NCBI GenBank assembly: GCA_020974905.1
Contig: CP087563.1
Span: 2,108,001 to 2,172,000, forward strand
Length of the DNA stretch: 64,000 nucleotides
Source of the DNA: Planctomycetes bacterium syqfu
GTDB taxonomy: Bacteria; Planctomycetota; Phycisphaerae; Phycisphaerales; Phycisphaeraceae
Reading direction: 5' to 3'
The notes under the pieces were generated by a model. That model saw only the letters and a list, made by a program, of their open reading frames with translations. It was not told where the DNA came from and did not search any database. How positions within the stretch are numbered: position 1 is the first letter of the stretch; each line of letters opens with the position of its first letter. Positions 25,821 through 34,794 of this stretch are shown here, piece by piece. A program made the position numbers and the translations under genes.

Positions 25821-27941
25821 TTATTGCAGGTCAAATCCGGGAGCGATGTTTTTGCCATCGAGTTCCAACGACTGATCCGACTCATTGATTCGGATGATGT
25901 CAGTCCCAGCAGCGGTTTGGATTTGCAGCAGGTGTCCGTCGACGCCGTTGCTTGCCAGTGTTTGAACGGACTTGACGTGTGCGTCTTTGCCGGTCGGTCT
26001 TGCGTCGATGACGGTGACGAGGGCGACATCCTTGCCGGTAACTTTGAAGCAGCTACCGCTCAAAGGTGCGGCCGCGATGCCGTCCCCGCCTTCGGGTGTC
26101 CCGATGTAGTGATGCTTGGCAGCGGTTTGCCAGAGATCAACACTTGCAGGTACATCCATATTCACGCCAACCATCAACAGGTCCGCGGTCGCCTTGTCGC
26201 TTGCAAACTGCAACCGCCCTGCCTGGTCCAACGGGTGTCGATTGGTCAGACGGCGTTCAGGTTGCGGGCGTTCACTCCAATACAGACGCTTGATGTCGTA
26301 GGTGTGTTCGACACGTTCGGTCATCTTGCCGATACCCTGTGCGTTGCCGAAGCTGTGGAACATCCACTGGTACTCGTGTTGCTGATCATCCAATGAGACC
26401 AGCGTATCGCGGATGATCCAATAGCGACGATCGACAAAGAGCAGGGTTCGACGATGTCTTGCCAAACCGGGGAAGCATTCGTCATAGCGAGTGCACCAGT
26501 ATCCGACTTCGGAGCGTGGGTCGTGAAAGACCGGCCGATTGGGGATTTCACCCAGACCGCCGAGTGCGGAGACCACCTGCAGACGCTTGCCGTTTTCGAC
26601 ATCAACGTGCAGCGCTTTGCCATTGCATTGCTGCTGCGTGTGTCCGTCAACAGTAACCAGGTTACGGTCATGCGAACGTTCGGAGATCAACGGGTCGCAG
26701 AGAATCGGCTCATCATTACAGGTTAACTCAAAGTTGAGTTTGTCCTGACCGCCACCGTGCGATGAACCCTGAAAACCGTAACGGAAGAACATGCTGCAGG
26801 CGTCAGCTTCCCAACTGCTGCGGAGGATGGCAATGCCGGCCTGGTCAAAATGCGAGTCAAGGAATGTAGGAGCCTTGGCGTTATCCGGTTGTTCGTATGC
26901 GTAGAACTCCGAACCTTGAGGCCAATGTCGGAACATGGGAACCCACGGGCGTTCGTGCATGCGCGTAATCGCCCAACCGACTTCGGGGATTTTGTATTCG
27001 CGGTAGAAGTAGCATGTCGCATCCCAGTGATTGACACGATCGCGCATGGTCAATAAACGTAATGACGAACCGGGAATCAGTCGGTTGATCCAACCCCATG
27101 ATGCCTTTTCAAAACCCGGGCCGTAGTCACCGGCTTTGAAGAAATCATGACCCTGCACATTGCGCATGATCCGGGCGTTGTACTGGATGGCTTTGACAGC
27201 CGCTTCGCAGTAGGGACCGATTTCATAGTGACAGCCGTCATCCATAATCGTGGACATCAGGCGATGCATGTTGGTCACGCATTTATCCATGGTAACCTTG
27301 GCGCGGATGGGATTGTCATCAAAAAGTGCAGAGAGATACGAGCCACCGTTAAGCCATGCCGAACGGTTGTTATCCATCTTGTTAAACTCTTCATGCATGC
27401 AGCAGAGTTGATGGAACAGGCTCATCATGGTTTCAAACTCAGCACACTGATCGGCTGACAGATAATCCTTTCCGTAAATCACATCGTAGAGATGCGCCGT
27501 GCTGAACCAGATCATCGGGTCAACAATATGATTCTCCGCCAGACCGCCCCAGAACTCACCGGTCCATGTGCCCTTTTTCAGGCCACCCATCAAGTCGCGC
27601 CAGATTGGCGACTTGGTGCGGTAGTAGCTGAGCACGTCTTCGAGGAAGGTAGCAACGAGCTTGCCGGTGTGATCGTCCTGATCGACGACGTGACACATGG
27701 CAGCTTTGAGTGCAGTCTTGTTAACGCCCGGATGGAAGTCGAGTTTGACAGCGTTAAAGCCGGTCATGCCCATGTTGCCCGACGGGCCTTGCATACTCAG
27801 GTAATCCAATGCTGCCAACTCCTGGCGATAGCGGTCGAGCTTTTCTTTCCAGAAAGGTAATTGGGCATTGGCTTGTAAACGCGGGAAATCCTCAGGTGTC
27901 ATCCAGACACACGGATGGGCAATCTCTTGCCAAAGACTCAT
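25821..27941 (-). CDS. Heparinase II/III-family polysaccharide lyase-like protein, no signal peptide
   Basis: A 706-aa protein. The N-terminal ~340 residues are an all-alpha toroid region (KLDRYRQELAALDYL, NKMDNNRSAWLNGGSYLSAL, MDDGCHYEIGPYCEAA). NNRSAWLNGG resembles the conserved NN-W segment, and ..E.GPY the Glu/Tyr segment, of heparinase II/III lyases. The C-terminal beta-sheet part has YGFQGSSHGGGQDKLNFEL (H395), the H..H/GG..D.L.F motif that is the most diagnostic feature. GYWCTRYDECFPGLARHRRTLLFVD and WIIRDTL follow. Lyases of this superfamily (PL12, PL15, PL17, PL21) cut uronic acid polysaccharides such as heparan sulfate or alginate; the substrate cannot be read here. Without an export signal it likely degrades oligosaccharides internally. 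Its promoter carries the ACACGTGT site. Confidence 0.8.
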   Translation of the reverse strand: MSLWQEIAHPCVWMTPEDFPRLQANAQLPFWKEKLDRYRQELAALDYLSMQGPSGNMGMTGFNAVKLDFHPGVNKTALKAAMCHVVDQDDHTGKLVATFLEDVLSYYRTKSPIWRDLMGGLKKGTWTGEFWGGLAENHIVDPMIWFSTAHLYDVIYGKDYLSADQCAEFETMMSLFHQLCCMHEEFNKMDNNRSAWLNGGSYLSALFDDNPIRAKVTMDKCVTNMHRLMSTIMDDGCHYEIGPYCEAAVKAIQYNARIMRNVQGHDFFKAGDYGPGFEKASWGWINRLIPGSSLRLLTMRDRVNHWDATCYFYREYKIPEVGWAITRMHERPWVPMFRHWPQGSEFYAYEQPDNAKAPTFLDSHFDQAGIAILRSSWEADACSMFFRYGFQGSSHGGGQDKLNFELTCNDEPILCDPLISERSHDRNLVTVDGHTQQQCNGKALHVDVENGKRLQVVSALGGLGEIPNRPVFHDPRSEVGYWCTRYDECFPGLARHRRTLLFVDRRYWIIRDTLVSLDDQQHEYQWMFHSFGNAQGIGKMTERVEHTYDIKRLYWSERPQPERRLTNRHPLDQAGRLQFASDKATADLLMVGVNMDVPASVDLWQTAAKHHYIGTPEGGDGIAAAPLSGSCFKVTGKDVALVTVIDARPTGKDAHVKSVQTLASNGVDGHLLQIQTAAGTDIIRINESDQSLELDGKNIAPGFDLQ

Positions 27942-28070
27942 GATCAGTACTCGCTTGATGAAGTGACGTGGTTAACGTCATGAAAATGAATGGGGAAACA
28001 CACAGGAAGCTGCGATGTGAGGTAAACCATGTTTTATCAAACAATCTCATGCCCCAACCTCAGCCCCTTT

Positions 28071-28111
28071 TACACACGTGTTCATCCTAGCGGTCGATTA
28101 AAGGTGGTCAA
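28071..28111 (-). promoter_or_regulatory. Promoter of the heparinase-like gene with ACACGTGT operator
   Basis: On the minus strand, -35 TTGACC (28106-28111), spacer 16, -10 TAGGAT (28084-28089). ACACGTGT (28074-28081) starts two bases behind the -10, the same spacing as at the LacI promoter. It leaves a 5' leader of about 130 bases (27942-28070), in which I see no other element. Confidence 0.65.
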
Positions 28112-28236
28112 TTGGTTTTCGTGAATTTTTTGACAAAAGGATCAGTTATTTTTGATTGTTATAACATTCCTGTGCAGGACATAATTAGACTCGCCAGGAG
28201 ACTTGTTTTCATCAATTTTCATCACCCCAAAGCGCA

Positions 28237-28266
28237 TAAAAAAACACCGGCATGTTTACCGGTGTT
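28237..28266 (-). terminator. Rho-independent terminator of the deacetylase gene
   Basis: AACACCGG (28243-28250) pairs with CCGGTGTT (28259-28266). On the minus strand seven T residues follow. It lies about 36 bases past the stop codon. Confidence 0.9.
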
Positions 28267-28302
28267 GGGGTTGGTTTTTGATGTTGGTTTAAACCGACCT
28301 GT

Positions 28303-29700
28303 TCAGCGGAGCGTCTTGGCATACGCGCTGGGTAAGACGAAGTTCGCGCCCTGGTCGATGAGGAACTCGACGATCTTGGTGAACTGTTCGAAGCGGTGAT
28401 CGTTCCACATCTGCGGATGTCCCTGCAAGGTGAAGTAGTCCCGCTTTTGCACGTTCCGGATGTAGCCACGCACGAAGGCTTCAAAGTCCGCAGCACCGAC
28501 GGTGGATTCAATACCCACTCCCCATACGCGGTCGAGAATGACGATGTCGCCCTGCTGGTTGGTTTGCTTACCCAACTCGTCGATCGCTGTTGGATAAATC
28601 CATGTCGTGATGTAGGGATCATCGATCATGACTTTGTGCGTGGTTGCATCCTGACTGGGCGTGCCCACACCACCGGGAGGTCCGAAGCTGGTGAAGTGGA
28701 AGCCGAACTTTTCGTAAGCCAGGCGTTGCGAGTCTGCCAGCCGTTTCATCTGCTGGTCATAGCTGCGTCCTTCAAACTCGTTATGCTTCTTGCCATCGGG
28801 TCCGGTGTAGGTTTGGTGATCCCAACCGTGGAACCAGATTTCCCAGTTGCCTTTGGCCAGGTGATCTTTGACCCATTGGCAGTATTCGGGTGATGCATCG
28901 GCAATGCCTTTGGTGAGCATGCCCATGGTGGCATTGATCTGCTTGCTGTCGATGTATTCGACGACGCGCAGCCAGCGTGGCGTGGGTTGATTGCCTTTGA
29001 CGAACAAATCATCAAGCTTGAGCACGATGTTGATCGGCTTATCCGGCTTGGGGATGTTGTCCCAGTCGATGGGCTTGAGTTGACGCGGCGCTTTGTAGGG
29101 ACGCGGGATTTGCACCTGGACATCCGATGGGAAACCGGCCATGACAAAGTCATCCAGATCGATCACGCAATTGGCTGTCGAAAAGGTGTGAACCCAGATT
29201 TGCACTTTCCGGGCAAGCTCCGGTGCGTTGGCGGTGAAGGTGTACTCATGCCACTGGTTGTCGTCGTGTTTGATCCGAATCATGGGGCTACCGCTTTTGA
29301 TATTCGGATCGTGCACACGGCGATTTTTTTCGTTGAGATAGTTGATGTAAACACCGGCAGAGGTGCTGTTGGATCGCGCCCAGAAACGCAGGGTGTATTC
29401 CTGCCCAGGTGTCAGCCAGAGACTGGCGGACGTTGCATTGGAGCCACGGCCTTTGGTGCCATCGTTACTCACACGTAAACCCATCTTGCCGGTGCGTGCC
29501 GCTTCGGGGACGACTTTGGAGCCGCCCTCACCGATGTTCCAACTTTCAATGCCCTCTTCAAAGCCAGGGTTAGGTAAGGGATTGGTCGCATCGGCAGCGT
29601 AACTTGATTGCCCCTGAAAATTCAATCCGATAATCATTGCCAGTGCCAGCAACCAACAGGCAGCAGACAACCGTTTGAATGTCGAGAGATAATTCAACAT
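28303..29700 (-). CDS. Secreted polysaccharide deacetylase-like protein (NodB/CE4 type) with N-terminal carbohydrate-binding module
   Basis: A 465-aa protein from ATG 29700 with GGAG upstream. Signal peptide to about residue 36 (GQSSYAAD). Residues ~40-190 are a CBM4/9/16-like jelly roll: NPLPNPGFEEGIESWNIG, TPGQEYTLRFWARS, CVIDLDDFVMAG. The catalytic part begins KPINIVLKLDDLF, with D230-D231 as the NodB first motif. WEIWFHGWDHQTY follows, with H291 and H295 as the H-x3-H-like metal-binding motif, then FTSFGPPGG and YFTLQGHPQMWND. Members remove N- or O-acetyl groups from polysaccharides in a metal-dependent way. It lies 80 bp behind the prepilin gene in one transcript whose promoter is shared with a divergent LacI. 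Confidence 0.78.
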   Translation of the reverse strand: MLNYLSTFKRLSAACWLLALAMIIGLNFQGQSSYAADATNPLPNPGFEEGIESWNIGEGGSKVVPEAARTGKMGLRVSNDGTKGRGSNATSASLWLTPGQEYTLRFWARSNSTSAGVYINYLNEKNRRVHDPNIKSGSPMIRIKHDDNQWHEYTFTANAPELARKVQIWVHTFSTANCVIDLDDFVMAGFPSDVQVQIPRPYKAPRQLKPIDWDNIPKPDKPINIVLKLDDLFVKGNQPTPRWLRVVEYIDSKQINATMGMLTKGIADASPEYCQWVKDHLAKGNWEIWFHGWDHQTYTGPDGKKHNEFEGRSYDQQMKRLADSQRLAYEKFGFHFTSFGPPGGVGTPSQDATTHKVMIDDPYITTWIYPTAIDELGKQTNQQGDIVILDRVWGVGIESTVGAADFEAFVRGYIRNVQKRDYFTLQGHPQMWNDHRFEQFTKIVEFLIDQGANFVLPSAYAKTLR

Positions 29701-29780
29701 GAAAACTCCGTGTTGAAGGTCAAAATAAACTTGTCATGATGCGCGAACGTCGTTGGATCAATCGTTGCGTGAGGCTTACA

Positions 29781-30527
29781 TTACCACCATTCACGTGCCA
29801 GGAATTTCACGCGTTCGGAACTGGCCATGCTCTGCCAATTCTCCATGGAGAGCTGACCGCCATGACCATCGCCGTACAGGAAGCTGTTGTTATGCGTCGG
29901 GTGCCCCGGGGTATCAGGCAGTTCGGTGTGCGGCCAAGCCCATGGCCATGTCCCTGAGGGTGTGGTGCTGTTGTTGATTTGCAGAATCGGGTGATAGTTC
30001 CAGGTCGCAGTACCACTGTGATAGTACGCACGCGCTCCGCCATAGAGATAGCCTTTGGAATCGACAATTTCCATACGAGGTAACGGAGCACGTCGAGCAC
30101 CATACTTCTCCAATCCGCCCATGTACTGATTGATGCCGTAGGTGATGCCACGTGAAGGATTGGCCAACGGCGTGATGTGGAATGATGCTTCGGGACACTT
30201 AAACGGCGTGCTCTCAGTGTCTGACTTGTCATACAAACCGTAGCCGATGAGCTTCTCAAACCAATCATTGGAACTGGCGTCCTGCCAGGTGTCCGACCAC
30301 CCTGAGTCATTATGGGTCGGCAAGATGCCCTTACTGTCCGCTGCATAGGTCATGGCCCACGTCCCTAACTGACGAATATTCGACAGACAGGCAACGCTCC
30401 GCGATGTCTTACGAGCGGCCCCCAACGCAGGCAGCAAAATCGAGATCAAAATCGAAATGATCGAAATCACCACCAACAATTCGATGAGGGTGAAAGCCGA
30501 ATTGGTGTTGCGTTTTGGCGTGGACAT
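29781..30527 (-). CDS. Prepilin-like protein, module partner of the deacetylase
   Basis: A 248-aa protein from ATG 30527 ([20 protein letters not shown]) with TTGGAG upstream; the TTG at 30539 is rejected because it overlaps that SD. Prepilin signal and helix ending [12 protein letters not shown], then [19 protein letters not shown] as in the classical H-x9-DG family. The C-terminal region reads [18 protein letters not shown], a shortened H-x-DG motif. It is co-transcribed with the deacetylase. The operator at 30621-30640 lies inside its promoter. Confidence 0.85.
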   Translation of the reverse strand: MSTPKRNTNSAFTLIELLVVISIISILISILLPALGAARKTSRSVACLSNIRQLGTWAMTYAADSKGILPTHNDSGWSDTWQDASSNDWFEKLIGYGLYDKSDTESTPFKCPEASFHITPLANPSRGITYGINQYMGGLEKYGARRAPLPRMEIVDSKGYLYGGARAYYHSGTATWNYHPILQINNSTTPSGTWPWAWPHTELPDTPGHPTHNNSFLYGDGHGGQLSMENWQSMASSERVKFLAREWW

Positions 30528-30589
30528 TTGAATCTCCAATCGTACCCCCCGGCATGAAGTTTACAATTCACAATTTCCGCGTGACGGTG

Positions 30590-30644
30590 TTGACCTGTCT
30601 CCTGTCACTGTTATGATTAAATTCGTAAGCGCTTGCAAATTCAA
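30590..30644. promoter_or_regulatory. Divergent promoters sharing one LacI-type operator
   Basis: Plus strand (LacI gene): TTGACC (30590-30595), spacer 16, TATGAT (30612-30617). Minus strand (prepilin-deacetylase): TTGAAT (30639-30644), spacer 17, TTTAAT (30616-30621). The palindrome ATT..G.AAGCGCTT.C..AAT (30621-30640, core AAGCGCTT at 30627-30634) lies in the minus-strand promoter spacer and at the plus-strand start region. One repressor dimer would cover both. Confidence 0.75.
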
Positions 30645-30751
30645 CTCGATTTGGCGAATATGCAAAATTTTCAAATTCAAATCACTTACCCCAGAAACAC
30701 GTAAACAACTCAAATTAAAAGACATAAACACAAAGAAAGCGACTCTAAACC

Positions 30752-31834
30752 GTGACGGTCACCTTAAAAGAAATTGCAGCAGAGGCCGGTGTTTCAATTT
30801 GCACCGTCTCCCGTGTGCTCAACGGCAAAAGCAAGGAAGCCTACGGGTCGGCTGTCAAACGGGCGGAAAAAATCCGTGAGGTCGCCTACCAGATGGGCTT
30901 TATCCCCAACGCCTCAGCAAGGGCCATGAGTCACGGCGGTCGCACCAAGCTCATCGGCATGCTCGTCCCTGAACACACCTATGCCTCCATCGTCGATCTG
31001 GAAACCATGCTCGGTCTCAACCAGCAACTTGAGTCGCATGGCTACCTGCTCACGCTCGTCCGATACACCGAAGTTGCCAAGCCCGTCGCACAGGTGCCGG
31101 AGAATCTGCAGGGCAACAAGAAGATGCAATGGATCGTCGACCACCCCTCCCCTGTCTTTCAGGAACGGATGCTCGCGGGCATGGTGGTCATGGGGCTCAT
31201 CCCACCGGAAATGTGTGAACTCGTCGAACGCATCACCCCGACCTCGCTGTGGCTGGATACCAACGAGAAGAAACCAACCAACAGTCTGAGTCGCGATGAA
31301 TACGAAGCAGGTCGACTGGTTGGCAAGCAGATGGTTCGGCGTGGGTACCGCAAGATCATTGTCGTCCTGCCGACCTACTCTGAAGAACCGGTCCGCCACT
31401 ACTCGTTCTCCGAACGTTCACGCGGCGTGGCCTCTGCCATCAATGGTTCGGATGTTCAGTTCAAGGAAGTGATTCTCAAATATCGCAACTTTGAAATTCA
31501 GCCACTGATCAAGGAAATCAAAAATGAACTTGGGCCCGATGTTGCCATCCTCGCTTCGACCGACCGCGTTGCGATGACGCTGCTGATGCAGATGGCCATG
31601 CAGGGCATTCGTCCCGGGGTTGACGTGGGTATTGCTTCCTGTGACCAGACACGATCGACTCAGGAACATGTCCCTGAACTCAGTTGCGTCGACGTCAAGC
31701 GTTTTGACCTTGGCATTCAGGCAGCAGACATGATCGTCTCAATCATCAAAAGCCCGAAACACACCTGTAAATCCCGCACCATCAAATGGAGTTGGCACGA
31801 AGGCAGTACGTTACCAGCTGTCAAAAAAATGTAA
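30752..31834 (+). CDS. LacI-family repressor
   Basis: A 360-aa protein, probably starting at GTG 30752 (MTVTLKEIAAEAGVSICTVS). It has no strong SD. HTH at residues 3-24, then LNGKSKEAYGSAVKRAEKI, an unusually long helix, and the hinge GFIPNASARAMSHGGRTKLIG. Effector domain: MLAGMVVMGLIPPEM, PTSLWLDTNEKK, GYRKIIVVLPT, GPDVAILASTDRVAMTLL and VGIASCDQTRSTQEHV. The likely targets are its own gene, the divergent prepilin-deacetylase operon and possibly the two GH-A genes downstream. It precedes 31955 by 120 bp on the same strand, with an 88-bp inverted repeat in between. Confidence 0.9.
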   Translation: MTVTLKEIAAEAGVSICTVSRVLNGKSKEAYGSAVKRAEKIREVAYQMGFIPNASARAMSHGGRTKLIGMLVPEHTYASIVDLETMLGLNQQLESHGYLLTLVRYTEVAKPVAQVPENLQGNKKMQWIVDHPSPVFQERMLAGMVVMGLIPPEMCELVERITPTSLWLDTNEKKPTNSLSRDEYEAGRLVGKQMVRRGYRKIIVVLPTYSEEPVRHYSFSERSRGVASAINGSDVQFKEVILKYRNFEIQPLIKEIKNELGPDVAILASTDRVAMTLLMQMAMQGIRPGVDVGIASCDQTRSTQEHVPELSCVDVKRFDLGIQAADMIVSIIKSPKHTCKSRTIKWSWHEGSTLPAVKKM

Positions 31835-31850
31835 CGGTGCCAGAAAATTC

Positions 31851-31938
31851 GTAGGGTGGGTAGAGCGAAGCGAAACCCACCGATTCAACGCCATTGCAGA
31901 CTTTAATGGTGGGTTTCGCTTCGCTCTACCCAACCTAC
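31851..31938. repeat. Long inverted repeat, family D (GTAGGGTGGGTAGAGCGAAG type)
   Basis: Two 31-base arms (31851-31881 and 31908-31938) are reverse complements with one mismatch, around a 26-base loop. The GTAGG-TGGGTAGAGCGAAGCG type of palindrome is known as a dispersed repeat in many unrelated bacteria. It sits between the LacI stop (31834) and the SD of the 31955 gene, so it will be transcribed and can form a very stable hairpin. Confidence 0.85.
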
Positions 31939-31954
31939 AGCCTGGAGTTTTCCA

Positions 31955-34570
31955 ATGAAATATTTTGTTCTCTGCCCATTGGTCTTGCTGTTATTCGTTT
32001 TGACGTCCGCAGCATTCGCACAAGACACTGCGAAAGATGGTTGGTTTACATTCAGCCCGCCCTGGGATGACGCAACGCCCAACACCATCATCGACATGTC
32101 ACACCTCAATACCAAGCCCGCAGGCAAGAACGGTTGGATCAAAGTCGATGGGCATACCTTCATCGAATCAAACACGCACAAGCGTATCCGATTCCTCGGC
32201 ACAAACACCACCGCATGGCATTGCTTCCCAACCAAAGACCAGGCGGAAAAAATCGCGGCACGCATGGCCAAGTTCGGCATCAATATCGTCCGACTGCATC
32301 ACATGGACAATCGTTGGGACATCAAGTCCGGCTCAAGTATCTGGAAGCTCGATGCCAATGGCGCCCTGCACATCGACGAGAACCAACTCGACAAGATGGA
32401 CTACTTCGTCGCCCAACTCAAAAAGCATGGCATCTATGTCAACATCAATCTCAAGGTCAGCAAACTCGTCTCTGCTGCAGATGGGTTCCCCGAAGGCATC
32501 AAGGATCTCAAAACCCATTACCACAAGCGTGTCGATCGCTTTGATCCGCAAATGATCGAACATCAAAAAAACTTTGCCCATGAACTGCTCACACATGTCA
32601 ACCCCTACACCAAACTTGCTTACACCGACGAGCCGGCGGTGGCAGTCGTGGAGATCAACAATGAGAATGGTTTACTTGGTGAAGCCTGGGGCAACATTGC
32701 CATGGACATGGAAAATTTCCCCGAACCATTTAACACCGAACTGCTCAACCAGTGGAACGATTGGCTCAACAAGCAGTACAGCAGTGACCAACAATTGGCT
32801 AAAGCCTGGAGCAATGACAACGACGCGCAGACCGAACCGGTGTTCCGCCATGATGAACTTTGGAAATTCAGCACACAAGGCAAAGCCAAAGGCAAACTCC
32901 AGGCGGACAACAACCCCAACGGTGAACTGCACATTGCAATGTGGCAGACTGATGGCAAGAACTACCACGCGGAACTGAGCCGAAGTGATCTGCGTATCCG
33001 TGAAAACGAAGGCTATATCCTCCGTTTCAAAGCGCGTGCCAAATCACCGCGCGTCATGAACATTGCAGTGATGCGAGATCGTGAAGACTATCGCAACTGC
33101 GGCCTGACCAAGACCGTCAAACTCACTGAAGAATGGCAAACCCACGAGTTCCCCTTCACCGGCTACAAGATTGATCCCGGACACACACGCTTGACATTCA
33201 AAGTCGGGCAAAATGACATCGACATCTGGCTTGACGAAATCACCATCGAACCCAACACCCAGGGCATGGGGTTACTGGACGGTGAATCGTTAAGCAAAAA
33301 GAACATCCACATCCCCACCGCTTCAAGCAAGCAGCAACGCAAGGATTGGATCGCCTTTCTAGTGGATGTCGAAACGCGTTTTGCCCGTGAAATGCGGGAC
33401 TTTTTGATCAATGACCTGGGTGTTAAATCCATGGTCATCGACAGCCAGATCGATTGGGGCGGACTCTCAGGTTATGCCCGTGAAGCGATCATGGACTACG
33501 CGGACGTACATGCCTATTGGCAACACCCCAGCTTCCCCGGCGGCGGTTGGAGTCATACCAACTGGACCATCGACAACTCATCCATGGTTAACGCATGGGG
33601 GCAAGGTGAAACAGGAACACTGGACAAGTATGCCACACAGCGATTGGTCGAAAAGCCGTTTAGTGTTTCAGAATATGACCACTCCGCACCGTCGGAGTAC
33701 AACGCCGAGACCATGCCCTTGTTTGCTGCCATTGCAGCATCGCAGGACTGGGATGCAATCTACAGCTTTGAGTATGGGCCGGTGACATTTGAGAAAGATC
33801 AAAACCGCATCGGTCAATTTTTTGATCACGGTTCGCATCCTGCCAAGATCAGTTTCTATCCTGCTGCAGCGATGCTGTTCCGACAAGGTGGACTTCAGAT
33901 CATTGAATCAACAGGCACACTCGAACTTCCTGCCAAGGCGTATCTGCAATATGACCGTAGCAAGGAAGCATGGGAAAAGGCCAAGGCGGACATCAGCCCC
34001 TACGCGGTGCTTGGTCGTCGCATGGGCATGCGTATGACGAATAACCAAGGCGTCGCGCAGTACAAAATTTCCCAAGCAACACAGCAACAAGCAGGCATCC
34101 CCGTTGTCCAAACACACGCAGGCGGCAGCGTCTTTACCACCAGCAGTCCCAAGGCTTCGGTCATCGTCGGCCAGATCGGCGGCCACCAAAGCACCGCGGG
34201 TGCCATGACCATTCAATCACCGGAGTTTGAAAAGAACTTTGGTGCACTGACACTTACCGCGATGGATGATCACCCCATTGAACAAAGTCGTAGCGTCCTG
34301 CTCACCGCCATTGCCCAAGGCCGCAACCAGGACATGGTCTGGAACAAAGCGCATAACAGTATCAGCAACAAATGGGGTAAGGGTCCGACACAAGTGCTTG
34401 GAATCCCCGGCAAAGTCACCATCGCTTGCAACGACCTCACCAAGGTCTACGCACTGAACGAAACTGGTAAGCGGACTCAGAAAGTACCAACTCAGCGAAA
34501 CAACGGCCAACTCACATTCGACATCTCAGCAGAATACAAAACCGTGTGGTATGAATTGACAACAGATTGA
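31955..34570 (+). CDS. Secreted clan GH-A glycosidase with carbohydrate-binding module inserted in the barrel
   Basis: An 871-aa protein from ATG 31955 with TGGAG upstream. Signal peptide ends near residue 23 (SAAFAQ). A typical N-terminus of this planctomycete family, WFTFSPPWDDATPNTIIDMS, precedes the barrel: FLGTNTTAWHCFP, INIVRLHHMDNRW, YVNINLKVSK, AVAVVEINNENGL (E237, likely acid/base). Residues ~320-435 form a CBM4/9-like insertion (YILRFKARAKSPRVMNIA, IDIWLDEITIEP). The barrel then resumes: VKSMVIDSQIDWGG, YADVHAYWQHPSFPGGGW, KPFSVSEYDHSAP (E573, likely nucleophile). A C-terminal beta domain ends the protein. It resembles GH5-like enzymes; substrate unknown. It is a tandem paralogue of 34795-37362. 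Confidence 0.78.
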   Translation: MKYFVLCPLVLLLFVLTSAAFAQDTAKDGWFTFSPPWDDATPNTIIDMSHLNTKPAGKNGWIKVDGHTFIESNTHKRIRFLGTNTTAWHCFPTKDQAEKIAARMAKFGINIVRLHHMDNRWDIKSGSSIWKLDANGALHIDENQLDKMDYFVAQLKKHGIYVNINLKVSKLVSAADGFPEGIKDLKTHYHKRVDRFDPQMIEHQKNFAHELLTHVNPYTKLAYTDEPAVAVVEINNENGLLGEAWGNIAMDMENFPEPFNTELLNQWNDWLNKQYSSDQQLAKAWSNDNDAQTEPVFRHDELWKFSTQGKAKGKLQADNNPNGELHIAMWQTDGKNYHAELSRSDLRIRENEGYILRFKARAKSPRVMNIAVMRDREDYRNCGLTKTVKLTEEWQTHEFPFTGYKIDPGHTRLTFKVGQNDIDIWLDEITIEPNTQGMGLLDGESLSKKNIHIPTASSKQQRKDWIAFLVDVETRFAREMRDFLINDLGVKSMVIDSQIDWGGLSGYAREAIMDYADVHAYWQHPSFPGGGWSHTNWTIDNSSMVNAWGQGETGTLDKYATQRLVEKPFSVSEYDHSAPSEYNAETMPLFAAIAASQDWDAIYSFEYGPVTFEKDQNRIGQFFDHGSHPAKISFYPAAAMLFRQGGLQIIESTGTLELPAKAYLQYDRSKEAWEKAKADISPYAVLGRRMGMRMTNNQGVAQYKISQATQQQAGIPVVQTHAGGSVFTTSSPKASVIVGQIGGHQSTAGAMTIQSPEFEKNFGALTLTAMDDHPIEQSRSVLLTAIAQGRNQDMVWNKAHNSISNKWGKGPTQVLGIPGKVTIACNDLTKVYALNETGKRTQKVPTQRNNGQLTFDISAEYKTVWYELTTD

Positions 34571-34591
34571 AAATCAACTCCTGCAAACATC

Positions 34592-34635
34592 AACAATGTT
34601 GCAATGTGCCAAACCACTTTGCAACGTTGTTTATA
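34592..34635 (+). terminator. Terminator-like hairpin behind the first GH-A paralogue
   Basis: AACAATGTTGCAA (34592-34604) pairs with TTGCAACGTTGTT (34619-34631) with one mismatch, followed by a short T/A-rich tail (TTATATTG). Transcription into the second paralogue is therefore probably reduced. The rest of the gap to 34794 shows no clear promoter. Confidence 0.6.
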
Positions 34636-34794
34636 TTGCTTCAGATACATTGTTTTGGATGATTGTTTTTGCTGGGTTAGGGTTTAAAAAGCACTTGTGG
34701 TATGTTGTGGGCTGGTCAGACCTGACTTTCCAATCACGGTAGCATGCAAGTGATGTGGATTGCACAGGTCATCATACTTCCAGGAACACACAAC

